This document shows, piece by piece, positions 32,431 to 43,800 of a stretch of DNA of 64,000 bases; position 1 is the stretch's first letter; each line of letters opens with the position of its first letter. Under the pieces are notes generated by a model. It did not search any database, was not told where the DNA came from, and saw only the letters and a program-made list of their open reading frames with translations. A program made the position numbers and the translations under genes. The stretch comes from Parasponia andersonii (Eukaryota > Streptophyta > Magnoliopsida > Rosales > Cannabaceae): contig JXTB01000594.1 in the NCBI GenBank assembly GCA_002914805.1, positions 24,610-88,609 of the forward strand, written 5' to 3'.

Positions 32431-33573
32431 AAGGGTGGTGGGTAGACACTGGTGCTTCTTGCCATGTTTGCTAAAATCGTGCTCTGTTCAAAACTTACTC
32501 TGAAACTGAGGACAAGAAAGTGTTGTTAGGTGATTCCCACACCATTACTGTTGCTGGTGCTAGTGAGGTGGAATTGAAGTTTACCTCTGGAAAAACTCTC
32601 ATCCTTAAGGATGTTCTGCATACTCCAGAGATGAGGAAGAACTTAGTTTCGGGCTATCTCCTCAATAAGGTTGGTTTTACACAAACAATAGTGGCTGATT
32701 TGTATACCATTACCAAAAATAATGTATTTGTTGGGAAAGGGTATGCCACTGATGGAATGTTTAAATTGAACGTTGATGCCAATAAAATTGCACCTTCTGC
32801 TTATAAGTTGTGTTCTTTTAATACTTGTCATGCTAGACTTTGTCATGTTAATAAACGCATTATTAAAAATATGAGTAGCTTAGAACTTATTCCTAAGCTG
32901 TCTTTGAATGATTTTGAAGAATGCGAATATTGTAGTCAAGCCAAAATAACCAAAAACCCACATAAATCAACAACTAGAGAATCTGAACCTCTTGATTTTA
33001 TCCATTCTGACATTTATGAATTTGAAGGTATCTTGACTAGAAATGGAAAACGCTATTTTATTACATTTATAGATGATTGCTCTGATTTTACGTATGTCTA
33101 TCTTATGAAAAATAAAAATAAAGCATTTGATATGTTTAAGGCTGAAGTTGAAAATCAGTTTAATAGAAAAATAAAGAGGCTTCCTAGTGATAGAGGGACT
33201 GAATATGATTCTAGTATTTTTATTGATTTTTATAAATCCCACGGGATTATTCAAGAGAAAACAGCGCCTTACTCTCCTGAAATGAATGGTAAGTCTGAAG
33301 AAAAAATAGAACTGTTACTGAATCCATAGTTGCAATTTTACTTAACTCTGGTCCTGCTTCTAATTGGTGGGGATAAATTTTATTGACTATTTGTTATGTG
33401 CTTAATAGAGTTCGTAAATCAAAAAGTAAAATTTCACCTTACGAAGTTTTAAAAAATAAGAAACCAAACTTGTCTTACTTTAAGACATGGGGTTGTTCGG
33501 CTTATCTTCGTATTCCTGATCCAAAAAGAAAAAAGCTTGCTAGTAGAGCCTATGAATGTGTGTTTGTTGGATA
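32431..33573 (+). pseudogene. E5 protease, GAG-pre-integrase and integrase
   Basis: WWVDTGASCHVC at about 32,439 keeps the DTGA protease motif, followed directly by a TAA. A 269-codon open stretch from 32,520 holds LGDSHTITVAGASEVELKF, LYTITKNNVFVGKGYATDG and ARLCHVNKRIIKNMSSLELI. The integrase zinc finger and core follow (CEYCSQAK, HSDIYEFEGI, TFIDDCSDFTYVYL, LPSDRGTEY, then PYSPEMNGKSEEK), with the D-D-E positions plausible. A frameshift follows at about 33,330. The distal part runs TICYVLNRVRKSKSKISPYE and ends at VFVG where the insert begins. Confidence 0.88.
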
Positions 33574-33591
33574 GGTTAAGTAGATAATTAC

Positions 33592-33689
33592 CACTTTTTT
33601 CAAATGTTTAATTAAATTTACTACTACTATTATATTCTATCACTTTTTTCAAATGTTTAATTAAATTTACTACTACTATTATATTCTAT
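33592..33689. repeat. 49-bp perfect tandem duplication
   Basis: 33,592-33,640 and 33,641-33,689 are identical by eye (CACTTTTTTCAAATGTTTAA start), with a third partial start (CACTTTTTAGA) at 33,690. Confidence 0.9.
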
Positions 33690-33705
33690 CACTTTTTAGA
33701 GGGAA

Positions 33706-33999
33706 TTAGTCAATAATCTGTCAAGAATTTATCAAGAATTTGTCAAGAATCCATCAAGAATCTATCAAAATTACCATTGACGTTAAGAATCTGTCAAAAA
33801 TTCATTAAGAATCTATCAAGATTATCAAGAATTTGTCAATAATTCATCAACAACCTATAAAGATCCCTGTCAATATCAAGAATCCATCAAAATCGTCAAG
33901 AATCCGTTAAAAATTCATTAAGAATCCATCAATATTGCCGCTGATGTCAAAAATCGTTCAAGAATCTGTCAAGATCGCCAAGAATTCGTCAAGAATTCA
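33706..33999. repeat. Degenerate minisatellite of TCAAGAATC-type units
   Basis: More than 15 imperfect copies of a roughly 10-11-bp unit (GTCAAGAATCT, ATCAAGAATCC, GTCAAGAATTC and truncated forms), grouped into higher-order stretches. Confidence 0.8.
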
Positions 34000-34073
34000 G
34001 TTTAAAAAATAATATAGTGATAGATTTAATTAATGAGAAAAAAAATAATATACAATTAATTTATTCTTATTTT

Positions 34074-34609
34074 GGTTATTCTGTAAATAGCATAGCTTAT
34101 AGATTTTTTGACTTAAATGACCGTGTTATTATTGAATCAAATGATGCTGATTTTTATTAAGGTTGATTTCTTTTTAAATTGAAGAATAGTGGGGGTTCAA
34201 CCTCAAATAATGTGCCTATAATTAGAATTAATAAGTCTAATAATGAACTAGATTTTGAACCAAGAAGAAGTAAAAGAGCTCGTATTACTAAGGATTATGG
34301 TTCTGATTTTTATGCATTTACTTTAGAAGAGGATCCTCGTACCCTCCAGGAAGCTTTATCTTCTGAAGACGCCAATTTATGGCAAGAAGCTATTGACGAT
34401 GAAATGGAATCTCTAGAGTCTAACAAAACCTAGCATTTAGTAGATTTACGTCTTGGTTGCAAAACAGTAGGTTGCAAATGGATACTTAAGACGAAATTAA
34501 AACCTGAAGTACAGCTGACCAATATAAGGCTCGTATTGTAGCCAAAAAGTTTAGAGAGAGAAAATGTAGATTTCTTTGATACCTTTTCACTTGTTATTAG
34601 AATTATGTC
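34074..34609 (+). pseudogene. E5 integrase tail to RT N-terminal part
   Basis: GYSVNSIAYRFFDLNDRVII (34,074 on), then the linker EPRRSKRARITKDYGSDFYA, the pre-RT block TLQEALSSEDANLWQEAID and DEMESLESNKT, then LGCKTVGCKWILKTKLKP and a TAG, up to DFFDTFSLVIRIM at the E4 insertion. It continues in phase at 43,796. Confidence 0.88.
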
Positions 34610-36797
34610 TGTCACGACCTAAAACTCGAGCCAATGGCAGAAGGAAAATTTTATAAAAGTGGAAAATTCTTTAATTTATTTAAAAAGTATCAAAAGTTTT
34701 AGTTTTTATAAAACGATCCATTTAAATAAAATAATCGGAATTTCATTCCGTGAACTACTCCTACAGTTTATATACACTATTAAACATAGATCGAATAATT
34801 ATTTAAAAACACGACATCAAATACAAGTCTAAGTATCATCATAATCCATAACAAAACTCAAATCCCAGAATGACATACACAAGTCCTCAGACAAAATAGA
34901 AAGTAATAATCTTGGTTCAATGCTAACACAAAATCCAAACACCAAGACAACAAGCTTCTAGCATTACCAAGAAATAAACTACAGTCAAGATGACCTTGTA
35001 GTCCTCTTGATCACCAAGATCGTACTGGACACTATCTGAGGAAGAAGGTAGGGGGTGGGCATAAAATGCCCAATAGGAAAAACAATTATCCGGTCGAAAA
35101 TATTTTAGTGATGGAGAATTCCCGCATGGTTAGTTTAGTCCAAAATATACATATATATATAAATATATATATAATCTAAACTGAAAATCTATATATATAT
35201 ATATATATATATAAAGCAGTGTAATCAAAACCATTCAATTTATATGCACATGGCATAAATCAACCCATACCCATGAGCTCACATCCTCTCATCTATGGAA
35301 ACCGAGGATGATGGCACTAAGTATGCCTAATAGCCTGCCTGACACCTAAGCCCATACCTGGAAAGGACACCCATGTGTCGCCTACCAAACCTGGAGGGGC
35401 AACCGAATTACTTATGTCTGCCAAATGGAGAGATAATCAGAAGTAACAAAACTCCACGCGGGTTTACGGACTCTACACCGACGGTGGGGAATGCAACGCC
35501 ACACTGTAAACCCACGATACTAACATGGTGCTCATGTATGATCCAATGACACGTGTAATACAGAATTGAAGTGTGAGAATAATTATACTCGAGTTTTTCA
35601 ATAAAATCAGCATACTAGGTTTATAGAAAAACAAACAGTATAACATCCATATTTTTAATACACCCAAAATAATCTGTACTCAGAAAATTCTCAGAGCAAT
35701 ACAATATGTATACATCATACAATCAATTCTCATCACAGATGTTCAAGAAAACCAAAAATCACATTTGTTCTCATATATTACAGAAAATAAGTTATATTCG
35801 AAAACGATATAAAACAGGGGTAATTGAGTCCTTACCTTGCTCCAATAGCGATACCACATTATTGAATCCTTAAGGTGTCATTGACGATCATCCGCAGGGT
35901 CGAGAACTAATTCCAAGCCTTCGATCGTCTTTTTACGAAAAATCAACTTCACACCAGAGCTTCAATTCCACAAACAAATCTTTTCACTGAATTCCTAGCA
36001 CCGAAAATAGCTAGGTTAGACAAATAACTTGTCCAATTTGAGTCCGGGCCCACACCGGGACGGTGGCACACAAATCGAGATAAATCTCGACTGTTCGATT
36101 TCAATGTCCGTGCCGATCACCAAACATAGGCAATATATATATATATCAAACTTCTCCATTTTTTGAGTACAATCCAAAAATGAGGTCAGAAACACAATCT
36201 AATGGCCGGATCAAAAACAACAACTATAAACTCAAAATACCCAAAAATGGTAACTTTCAATCCGGGCAAAATGGGGTTGATATATATATACTTTGACGAT
36301 CCTTGCGACGAGACGAATCTAACGGGACCGGTTGGAGGTCGAATGGTGGCCAGAATCGTTGCCGGCGGCTAAAAATCCGAATTGGCCTTTTGGAGCTTTT
36401 CCGGCATTGCAGGCGATGGCGGCGACTAGGGACGGGCGGCGTAGCTTCGACGTCGCACGGGGAGGCTTCGTCGGTCAGTTATGCGGGCGGACAACGGCGG
36501 CAGCGGCTCCTGCGGCGGTCTGATATCGACGACCGAGGGAGATCCGAGAGAGAAAGAGAGGTCAGGGGGAAGAGAGAGAGAAAAAGGACAGGGCACGTGG
36601 CCCTATCTTATAGGGCTGTGCAATTTTTTCAAAAATTTCACATAAGTCCCTAAATTTCAAATCTTTTCCAAATTAGTCCCCCAAAAATTACAATTTAGTC
36701 CTTCTGCACAAAACTTTTGCAGATTAATCTCCCTAATATTATATCCGAAAAATTAGTAAAATGTCCAAATTACCCTCCCAAAATCTGGGTTTTTACA
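34610..36797 (-). repeat. 3' LTR of E4
   Basis: 2,188 bp, bounded by TGTCACGACC on the plus strand at 34,610 and ...TTTTTACA at 36,797. It contains AT microsatellites (about 35,143-35,212) and a GC-rich segment (36,300-36,560). It is unusually long for a Tekay-type LTR but consistent between copies. Confidence 0.92.
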
Positions 36798-36811
36798 TTC
36801 TCTCCTCCTTA
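36798..36811 (-). promoter_or_regulatory. Polypurine tract of E4
   Basis: The minus strand reads TAAGGAGGAGAGAA immediately before the 3' LTR start TGTAAAAACC. Confidence 0.82.
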
Positions 36812-36855
36812 AAAGTATTTCGTCCTGAAATTCAAAGTACAAGTCAAAGTTTACA

Positions 36856-38250
36856 TCACAATATAACTTCTGGCTGAAGGTCAAAAAAATGAGGGTACTT
36901 CTCGTACATCTCCATCTCGAGTTCCCAAGTAGCCTCGTCTTCTTTCTGATGTTCCCAAAGCACCTTGACAAGTGGAATCTTTCTGTTGCGAAGCACCTTC
37001 AACTCTCTAGCCAACAAACGAACAGGTTGCTCTTTATAGGATACATCTTCTTGGATTGGTACATGCACATACTGAACAACATGAGATGGGGCCGGCGTAT
37101 ACTTCTTCAACATCGACACGTGAAACACGTTATGCATGTGATCTAACTGTGCAGACAGGTTCAAGTGATACGCCACTAGTCTAATTCTCCCATTGATCTC
37201 AAAGGGACCAATATACCTTGGAGTAAGCTTACCCTTAACCCCAAATCTTGTAACACCTCGCCTTAGAGTCACTTTCAAGAATACAGAATCACCAGTATCG
37301 AACTCTACCTCACGCCTCTTCGGGTCAGCATAACTCTTCTGATGACTCTGAATCTCCTTGAGTCTCTTCTGGATATCCTTGATCTTTGCAGTAGCCTCTT
37401 CAATCAACTCAAGTCCAAGAGTAACACGCTCTTCAGGCTCCGCCCAACACAAGGGCGATCTACATAGCCTTCCATACAACACTTCATATGGAGCCATAAC
37501 CACACTGGTCTGGTAACTATTATTATAAGCAAATTCCACCAAAGGAAGATGATCATCCCAGTTCCCACCAAAGTCCAGTATACAACAATGTAGCATATCC
37601 TCAAGAATCTGAATGGTCCTTTCAGACTGACCATCTGACTCAGGATGGTGAGCCGTACTGATATCCAACTGTGTACCCAACGCTTTCTGTAAGGATCTCC
37701 AAAACTTAGAAGTGAATCTTGGATCTCTTTCAGAGACTATGCTTGAAGGCACACTATGCAAGCATATGATGTTCTCCACATACAGTCTACTAAGCTTAGT
37801 AAGTGAGTAGTCCATCCGGATCGGTATAAAGTGAGCACTCTTCGTCAACCGATCGACTACCACCCAAACTGCGTCATTCTTTCTCAAGGTCTTTGGCAAA
37901 CTGGTTATGAAGTCCATCGTGATCTTGTCCCACTTCCATTTTGAAATTGGCAATGGCTGAAATAATTCAGCTGGCCTCTGGTATTCAGCCTTGACTTGCT
38001 AACAAGTCAAACACTTGGCCACAGAGGTAGCTACCTCCTTCTTCATACTTTTCCACCAATATTGCCAATTTAAGTCCCAGTACATCTTGGTACTACCCAG
38101 ATATACTGCGAACCTTGATTTGTAAGCCTCAGTTAGAATTGTTTCTCGAAGATTAGGGTTATTAGCTACAGCTAACTTCCCATTGAAAAGCAAAAACTCT
38201 TCTCTGTTAGTGTTCCAACCATCTAACTACTCACCATTCTAAAGTCGGTT
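36856..38250 (-). pseudogene. E4 integrase with chromodomain-like C-terminus
   Basis: A 365-codon open frame (37,953-36,856) holds the integrase core: WDKITMDFITSLPKTLRKND (first Asp), VSERDPRFTSKFWRSL (second Asp) and HHPESDGQSERTIQ (Glu), all retained. The GPY/F-like SVFLKV and RYIGPFEI blocks follow, then MLKKYTPAPSHVVQY and a C-terminal chromodomain-like segment (VLRNRKIPLVKVLWEHQ, then EATWELE). Upstream, the HHCC region lies at 38,193-38,000 (LGSTKMYWDLNWQYWWKSM, CLTC) and ends in a TAG just before the long frame. Chromodomains steer integration toward heterochromatin. The long open core suggests relatively recent activity. Confidence 0.9.
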
Positions 38251-38298
38251 CCAGATTGCCATCAATTCTCTGTCTTGCCACTGACTCCGTTGGACAGT

Positions 38299-38860
38299 CT
38301 AGAGGAGTGATGGTGAAATCACAATGTTGCTCGGGCAAGCAACCCCTTCATTCTCGGAGTATTGCAAGTTGTAATTACCAATCGCAACTGAGTTCCTCCA
38401 ATCTTCAAACACTAGTGCAGCTAGTGCACTATGAGGCTTCTTACTCAGTGCATCAGCTACAACATTGGCCTTACCAGGATGATAATGTAGGTCGAAGTCA
38501 TAGTCCTCTATATACTCAACCCATCTTCGTTGTCTCAAGTTCAGATCCTTCTGGGTAAAGAGGTACTTTAAACTCTTATGATCAGAGAATATGTCGAACT
38601 TCACACCATACAAGTAACATCGCCAAATCTTCAAGGCAAAGATCACTACTACAAGCTCCAGATCATGGGGGGGATAGTTCTTCTCATGTGGCTTCAACTG
38701 GCGAGAAGCATAAGTCACAACCTGACCATTATGCATCAAGACATATCCCAAACCCGTCTTTGAAGCATCGGTATACACCACATAAGGCTCGTTACTGTCA
38801 GGAATAGTAAGAACAGGTACGGTGGTTAAACTCTACTTCAACCTGACAAAAGCTTCCTCA
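38299..38860 (-). pseudogene. E4 RNase H
   Basis: Open from 38,781 to 38,299: [60 protein letters not shown], then [20 protein letters not shown] and VVADALSKK. All main gypsy RNase H motifs are present (DAS, DLEL, SDH, D in ADAL). It is joined to RT through a short interrupted linker. Confidence 0.9.
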
Positions 38861-38871
38861 CTTTCATAATC

Positions 38872-40011
38872 TTAAACAAACTTGACATCCTTCCTAGTCA
38901 ACTTCGTCAAAGGCAAAGCAATTCTCGAGAAATCTTGCACAAAAAGATGGTAGTAGCCTGCCAAACCAAGAAAACTCCGTACTTCCGTCACATTTCTCAG
39001 TCTTTCCCACTCCAGGACAACTTTGATCTTAGCGAGATCGACTGAAATACCTCCGTGAGAAATCACATGTCCCAAGAACTTCACTTCTGATATCCAAAAG
39101 TCATACTTTGATTTCTTGGCATACAACTGATGATCTCTTAAGGTCTTGAGTACTATCTCCAGATGTTCGGCATGCTCTTCTTAAGTCTTGGAATATACTA
39201 GGATGTCATGGATGAACACAACCACAAAACGGTCCAAAAACGGCTTGAAAATCTAATTGATGAGATCCATAAATGCTGCGGGAGCATTCGTCAAACCAAA
39301 TGGCATCACCAGAAACTCAAAATGACCATATCGAGTTCTGAATGTTGTCTTAGGTATATCATCTTCCCTTATCTTTAACTGATGATAACCGGATCTCAAA
39401 TCGATCTTGGAGAAGAACCTTAAACCACCAAGTTGATCAAACAACTCATCTATCCTTGGCAAAGGATACTTGTTCTTTACTGTCAATTGATTCAACTTCT
39501 GGTAATCCACACAAAGTCTCAATGAACCATCGGCTTTCTTCGTAAAAAAAACAGGAGCACCCCAAGGAAAATTGCTACTGCAAATAAAGCTCTTGGAAAG
39601 CAGATCATCCAACTGTTCTCTTAATTCTTCCATCTCAGCAGGAGCCATGCAATAAGCTGGAATAGAAACTGGTTGAGCTCCAGGAACTAGTTCAATATAG
39701 AACTCGATCTCCCTATTAGGTGATAACCTTGGTAAGTCTTCAGGAAATATCTCTGAATACTCACAAATCACCAGAATCCATGGGTCTTGATCGTCTGTCT
39801 TCACCTCGCCATCCATGGCAAACAAGTTCCAATAACACTCTAGTTTCTTCCTTCCACCCATGCACACTTTCAAAATAGGACTAGATTTCAATGGACTCAT
39901 CCTAGCCTGATTGACAATAGGTTGCCCATCACTAGGAAAAAGAGTCACTCGCTTCTTATGACAGTCTACAACGGTTCGATACTTTAACAACCAATCCATA
40001 TTGAGCATCAT
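38872..40011 (-). pseudogene. E4 reverse transcriptase
   Basis: The long frame 40,011-39,253 encodes the [62 protein letters not shown] and [16 protein letters not shown]. The catalytic FxDD block then reads FIHDILVYSK (second-motif Asp changed to His) in a part with stops (39,250-39,130). The thumb continues in 39,126-38,872 ([36 protein letters not shown]). Confidence 0.9.
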
Positions 40012-40330
40012 GTCATACTATCCCATCAACAACACATTCAAATCAGCAAGAAGCTTCCTATCACCAACCATAACCCGACAAGACTTACACACACTAGACA
40101 CTTCGACTACTCCTCCCAAAGGTGTACCCAATGTCAATACATAATCCAAATCAGAAAATTCCGACCCCAATAGTTGAGCAAACAATAAGGATATGAATGA
40201 ACAGAATGCACCAGTATCAAATAAAACATGTGCCTAAGAGTGTAAAAAAAGGACCATATCGTCAACAATACCTGGTTGGTACGATCTTGAGTGTCATTTG
40301 CCCTAGTAAAAGCATAGGCTTGGCCAGTCA
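40012..40330 (-). pseudogene. E4 aspartic protease region
   Basis: The minus strand at about 40,235-40,197 reads HVLFDTGAFCSFI, the retropepsin DTGA motif intact, followed by LGTPLGGVVEVS-like and CRVMVGDRKLLADLNVLL text before the RT frame ([11 protein letters not shown]). A stop lies in the LMG* block (about 40,017). Confidence 0.8.
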
Positions 40331-41487
40331 CCTTTCCTTTCCCTTTGTTGCCTCTCCTCTGACCAGGACGGCTACTGCTAGATCCTGGACCACCACTGCC
40401 AAAACGACGCCCACTCTGACTCCTTGAGGCCTGAGGAGTCGGAAAACTCTGAGTAAAACCCTAAGGGCAGTACTGATGCTGATAAGGCTGAGGGAAAGTA
40501 AAAGCCTACGAAGCACCATGTGACTGTTACGGCTTTGCTTGAGCGTTCTGATAAGAAACAAAACCGGACTGGCTCCTTTACGGTCCTCCTTGAGAAAGAA
40601 AAGATTTTTGCAGATAGTTGGGACACAACTTCTTCTGATAATCCTGCTAGCCACAAAAAAAAAAATCCTCCATATGGACTGCCTCTGCCACCCCCTAAAG
40701 AACCACTGCTGTTTGAGCTTCCACTGTTCGGAGTACCCTGAGCTGATCACTATTCTTGGTTCCTTCTGGTGGCTTTCCTATCATTTCTTCTCTACTGGTT
40801 CCTCTTGAAATCCAATCCTTCTTCAATGGCCTCTACCCGCTGGGTAGCCACTACAATATCAGGAAGAGTACGGAAGGTCTGAGTACCAATCTTGTTGAAA
40901 ATGTTCCGATTCAGATAACTCCTGAACTGGGCAACTTGGTACTTCTCACTCATACCCATTCTAAGTGTAACACTTGCCAACTCAGTTAACTCTATCAGGT
41001 ACTCATTCACCATTCTGTTACCTTGAATCAACATCTCAAACTGGTTCACAACTTCATCCTGTTGATCCTCATTGGCATACTAGGCCTTGAAAATCCGTTC
41101 AAAGTCTTCCCAAGTCAAGCCCACTATATCTTGCATCCGTTCCACTGTCTCCCACCAACGAATGACACTCCCTGTCAAACGGATAACAACAAACACAGCC
41201 CAAAACTCAATCAGAGTACCAAGGGCCCGAAAGTGCCACTCCATCTCACGTAACCAAGCAATTGCCATGGGAGCTTCTGGCCTACCATTAAACTACCATG
41301 GTTGGAGATGCATGAACCGTTGGAGATGATCAGCCTAATCCAACAGATGTTCCCTTGAAGCTGGAGGCTGATAGTCTAGATTTCTCATCTGAACGAATGC
41401 CTGCTGCATTGCCTCGATAAGATGAGTGAAATCCAGACAAGGAGGTTCGGCACCCGACTGGTGCCTCAGAACTCTTCTAGGAGGCAT
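40331..41487 (-). pseudogene. E4 gag
   Basis: Likely start codon at 41,487 (minus): MPPRRVLRHQSGAEPPCLDF. Capsid follows in pieces: MAIAWLREMEWHFRALGTLI, VERMQDIVGLTWEDFERIFK and NQFEMLIQGNRMVNEYLIEL, then ELASVTLRMGMSEKYQVAQF and RVEAIEEGLDFKR. A Gly/Pro/Ser-rich basic tail lies at 40,330-40,750 in mixed frames. A clear CCHC knuckle is not readable. The sequence is typical of chromovirus gag, with TAG/TAA interruptions. Confidence 0.85.
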
Positions 41488-41602
41488 CCTTACAAGTCTG
41501 AAATAATATGTCAAACTATTAATGCGATAATGATGAATGCTTATCATAAAATCAACTTTAATCTAATTTAATGGTGATATGTCCGAGCTGTTAAACTCAA
41601 AA

Positions 41603-41610
41603 CTCTGATA
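41603..41610 (-). promoter_or_regulatory. Probable PBS core of E4
   Basis: The minus strand reads TATCAGAG 11 nt after the 5' LTR end, part of the Met-type PBS (TGGTATCAGAGC) common in chromoviruses. The first bases are changed. Confidence 0.55.
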
Positions 41611-41621
41611 CAAAAAGTTTC

Positions 41622-43795
41622 TATCACGACCCAAAATCCTGACTAGTGGCAGAAGGAAAATTTCACAAAGGTGGGAAATTTCTTGGTTTATTTAAAAAGT
41701 GTCAAAAGTTCTAGTTTTTATAAAATGGTCCATTTAAATAAAATAATCAAAATTTCATCCCGTGAACCATTCCTACAGTTCGTATACACCATTAAACATA
41801 GATCGAATAAGTATTTAAAAACGTGAAATCAAATATAAGTCCAAGTATTATCATCATCCACAACGAAACTCAAATCTCAGAATTGCATACACATGTCCTC
41901 AGACAAAATAAAAAGTAATAATCTTGTTTCAATGCTAACACAAAATCAAAATACCACGACAACAAGCTTCTAGCATTACCAAGAAATAAACTACAGTCAA
42001 GATGACCTCTTACTCCTCTTGATCACCAAGATCACACTGGACACCACCTGAGGAAGAAGGTAGGGGGGTAAGCATAAAAAACCCAGAAGGAAAAACAATT
42101 ACCCGTTCGAAAATATTTTAGTGATGGAGAATTCTTGCATGGTTAATTTAGTCCAAAACATACATATATATATAATCCAAACGGGAAATCCATATATATA
42201 TATATATGTATAAAGCAGTGTAATCAAAACCATTCAGTTCATATGCACATGATACAACTCAACCCATATCCATGAGCTCACATCCTCTCATCTGTAGAAA
42301 CCCAGGATGATGGCACTAAGTATGCCCAATAGCCTGCCTGACACTTAAGCCCATACACGATGGGGACACTCATGTGTCGCCTACCAAATCTGGAGGGGTA
42401 ACTGAATTACCTACGCCTGCCAAATGGGGAGGTAATCAGAAGTAACAAAACCCTGTGCTGGTTTACAGACTCTACACCAACAATGGGGCATGCAACGCCA
42501 CACTGTAATACTACGATGCTATTACGGTGCTCATGTATAATCCTATGACACGTGCAATATAGAACTGAAGTGTGAAAATAATTATACTTGAGTTTTTCAA
42601 TAAAATCAGCGTACTAGGTTTTATAGAAAAATAGGCAGCATAACGGCCCTATTTTTAATATACCCAAAATAACTTGCACTCAGAAAATTCCTAGAGCAAT
42701 ACAATATGTATACATCATACAATCAATTCCCATCACAGATGTTCAAGAAAACCAAAAATCACATTTGTTATCATATGTTGCAGAAAATAAGTTTTATTCA
42801 AAAACGATATAAAACAAGGATAATTGAGTCCTTACCTTACTCGAATAGTGATACCATGTAATTGAATCCTCAAGGTGTCGTTAACTATCATCTGGAGGGT
42901 CGGGAACCAATTTCAAGCCCTCGATCATCCTCTTGCGAAAAACCAATTTCTCACCAGAGCTTCAATTCCACAAACATACATCTTCACTGAATTCATAGCA
43001 CCCAAAATAGCTAGGTTAGACATATAACTTGTCCAATTCGGGTTCGGGCCCATACCGGGCCGGTGGCACGTAAATCGAGACAAATCTCGACCGTTTGATT
43101 TCGATTTCCATACCGGTCACCGAACATAGGCAATATATATATATCAAACTTGTCCATTTTCCGAGTACAATCCAACAATGAGGTCAAAAACACAATCCAA
43201 CACCCGGATCAAAAACAACAACTATAAACTCGAAATATTAAAAAAAGAAAACTTTCAATCTGGGCAAAATGGGGTTGAGATATATATACCTTGATGATCC
43301 TTGCGATGAAACGAATCCAACGGGACTAGTTGGAGGTCGAATGGTGGTCGGAATCGTCACCGGTAGCCAAAAATCTGAATTGGCCTTTTGGAGCTTTTCC
43401 GACATTGCAGGCGATGGCAGCGATTGGGGACGGGCTGTGCGGCTTCGGCATTGCACGGGGAGGCTTCGCGGTCTGTTGCGCGGGCAGACGACGGCGACGA
43501 TGGCTCCTGCGGCGGTCTGACATTGACGGCCGAAAGAGATCCAAGAGAGAGAGAGGTCAGGGGAGAAGAGAGAGAGAGAAAAAGGACGGGGCACGTGGCC
43601 CTGTCTTATAGGGCTGTGCAAATTTTTCAAAAATTATACATAAGTCCCCTAATTTCAAATATTTTCCAAATCAGTCCCTCAAAAATTGTAATTTAGTCCT
43701 TCTACACAAAACTTTTGCAAATTAATCTCTCTAATATTATATCCGAAAAATTGGTAAAATGTCTAAAATATCCTCCCAAAATCCAGGTTTTTACA
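41622..43795 (-). repeat. 5' LTR of E4
   Basis: 2,174 bp, homologous throughout to 34,610-36,797. The inner terminus is TATCACGACC (TG changed to TA). The outer end TTTTTACA is followed by TSD ATGTC. Confidence 0.92.
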
Positions 43796-43800
43796 ATGTC

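Larger units (their letters stand above)
33574..34069. mobile_element. Repeat-rich insertion of about 500 bp in E5 pol (possible MULE/MITE-like element)
   Basis: Interrupts pol between VFVG (33,570) and GYSVNSIAYRFFDLND (34,074 on). It contains a 49-bp tandem duplication (33,592-33,689) and a degenerate array of about 11-bp TCAAGAATC units (33,706-33,999). The ends are weakly inverted: TTTAATTAAATTTACTACTA near 33,607, and the complement of ATAGATTTAATTAATGAG near 34,019. Flanks TGTTGGATA and TTTTGGTTA match at 7 of 9 positions, compatible with a Mutator-type 9-bp TSD. No ORF is present. Classification is tentative. Confidence 0.55.
34610..43795 (-). mobile_element. Ty3/gypsy chromovirus E4 (Tekay/Del-like) nested in E5 RT
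   Basis: A 9,186-bp minus-strand element with TSD ATGTC exact (34,605-34,609 and 43,796-43,800). It has 2.18-kb LTRs (34,610-36,797 and 41,622-43,795), roughly 10 % diverged by eye. The order gag, protease, RT, RNase H, integrase, chromodomain-like C-terminus is that of chromoviruses. The C-terminal text (EQPVRLLARELKVLRNRKIP, LVKVLWEHQ, EATWELE) matches Tekay/Del elements. Several stops are present. It is younger than E5. Confidence 0.93.

Noticed and set aside
36303..36653. Open frames of 60-130 codons in the GC-rich part of the E4 LTRs (both strands, both LTRs)
   Set aside because: They are open on both strands because of base composition, differ in frame between the two LTR copies, and show no recognisable domain.
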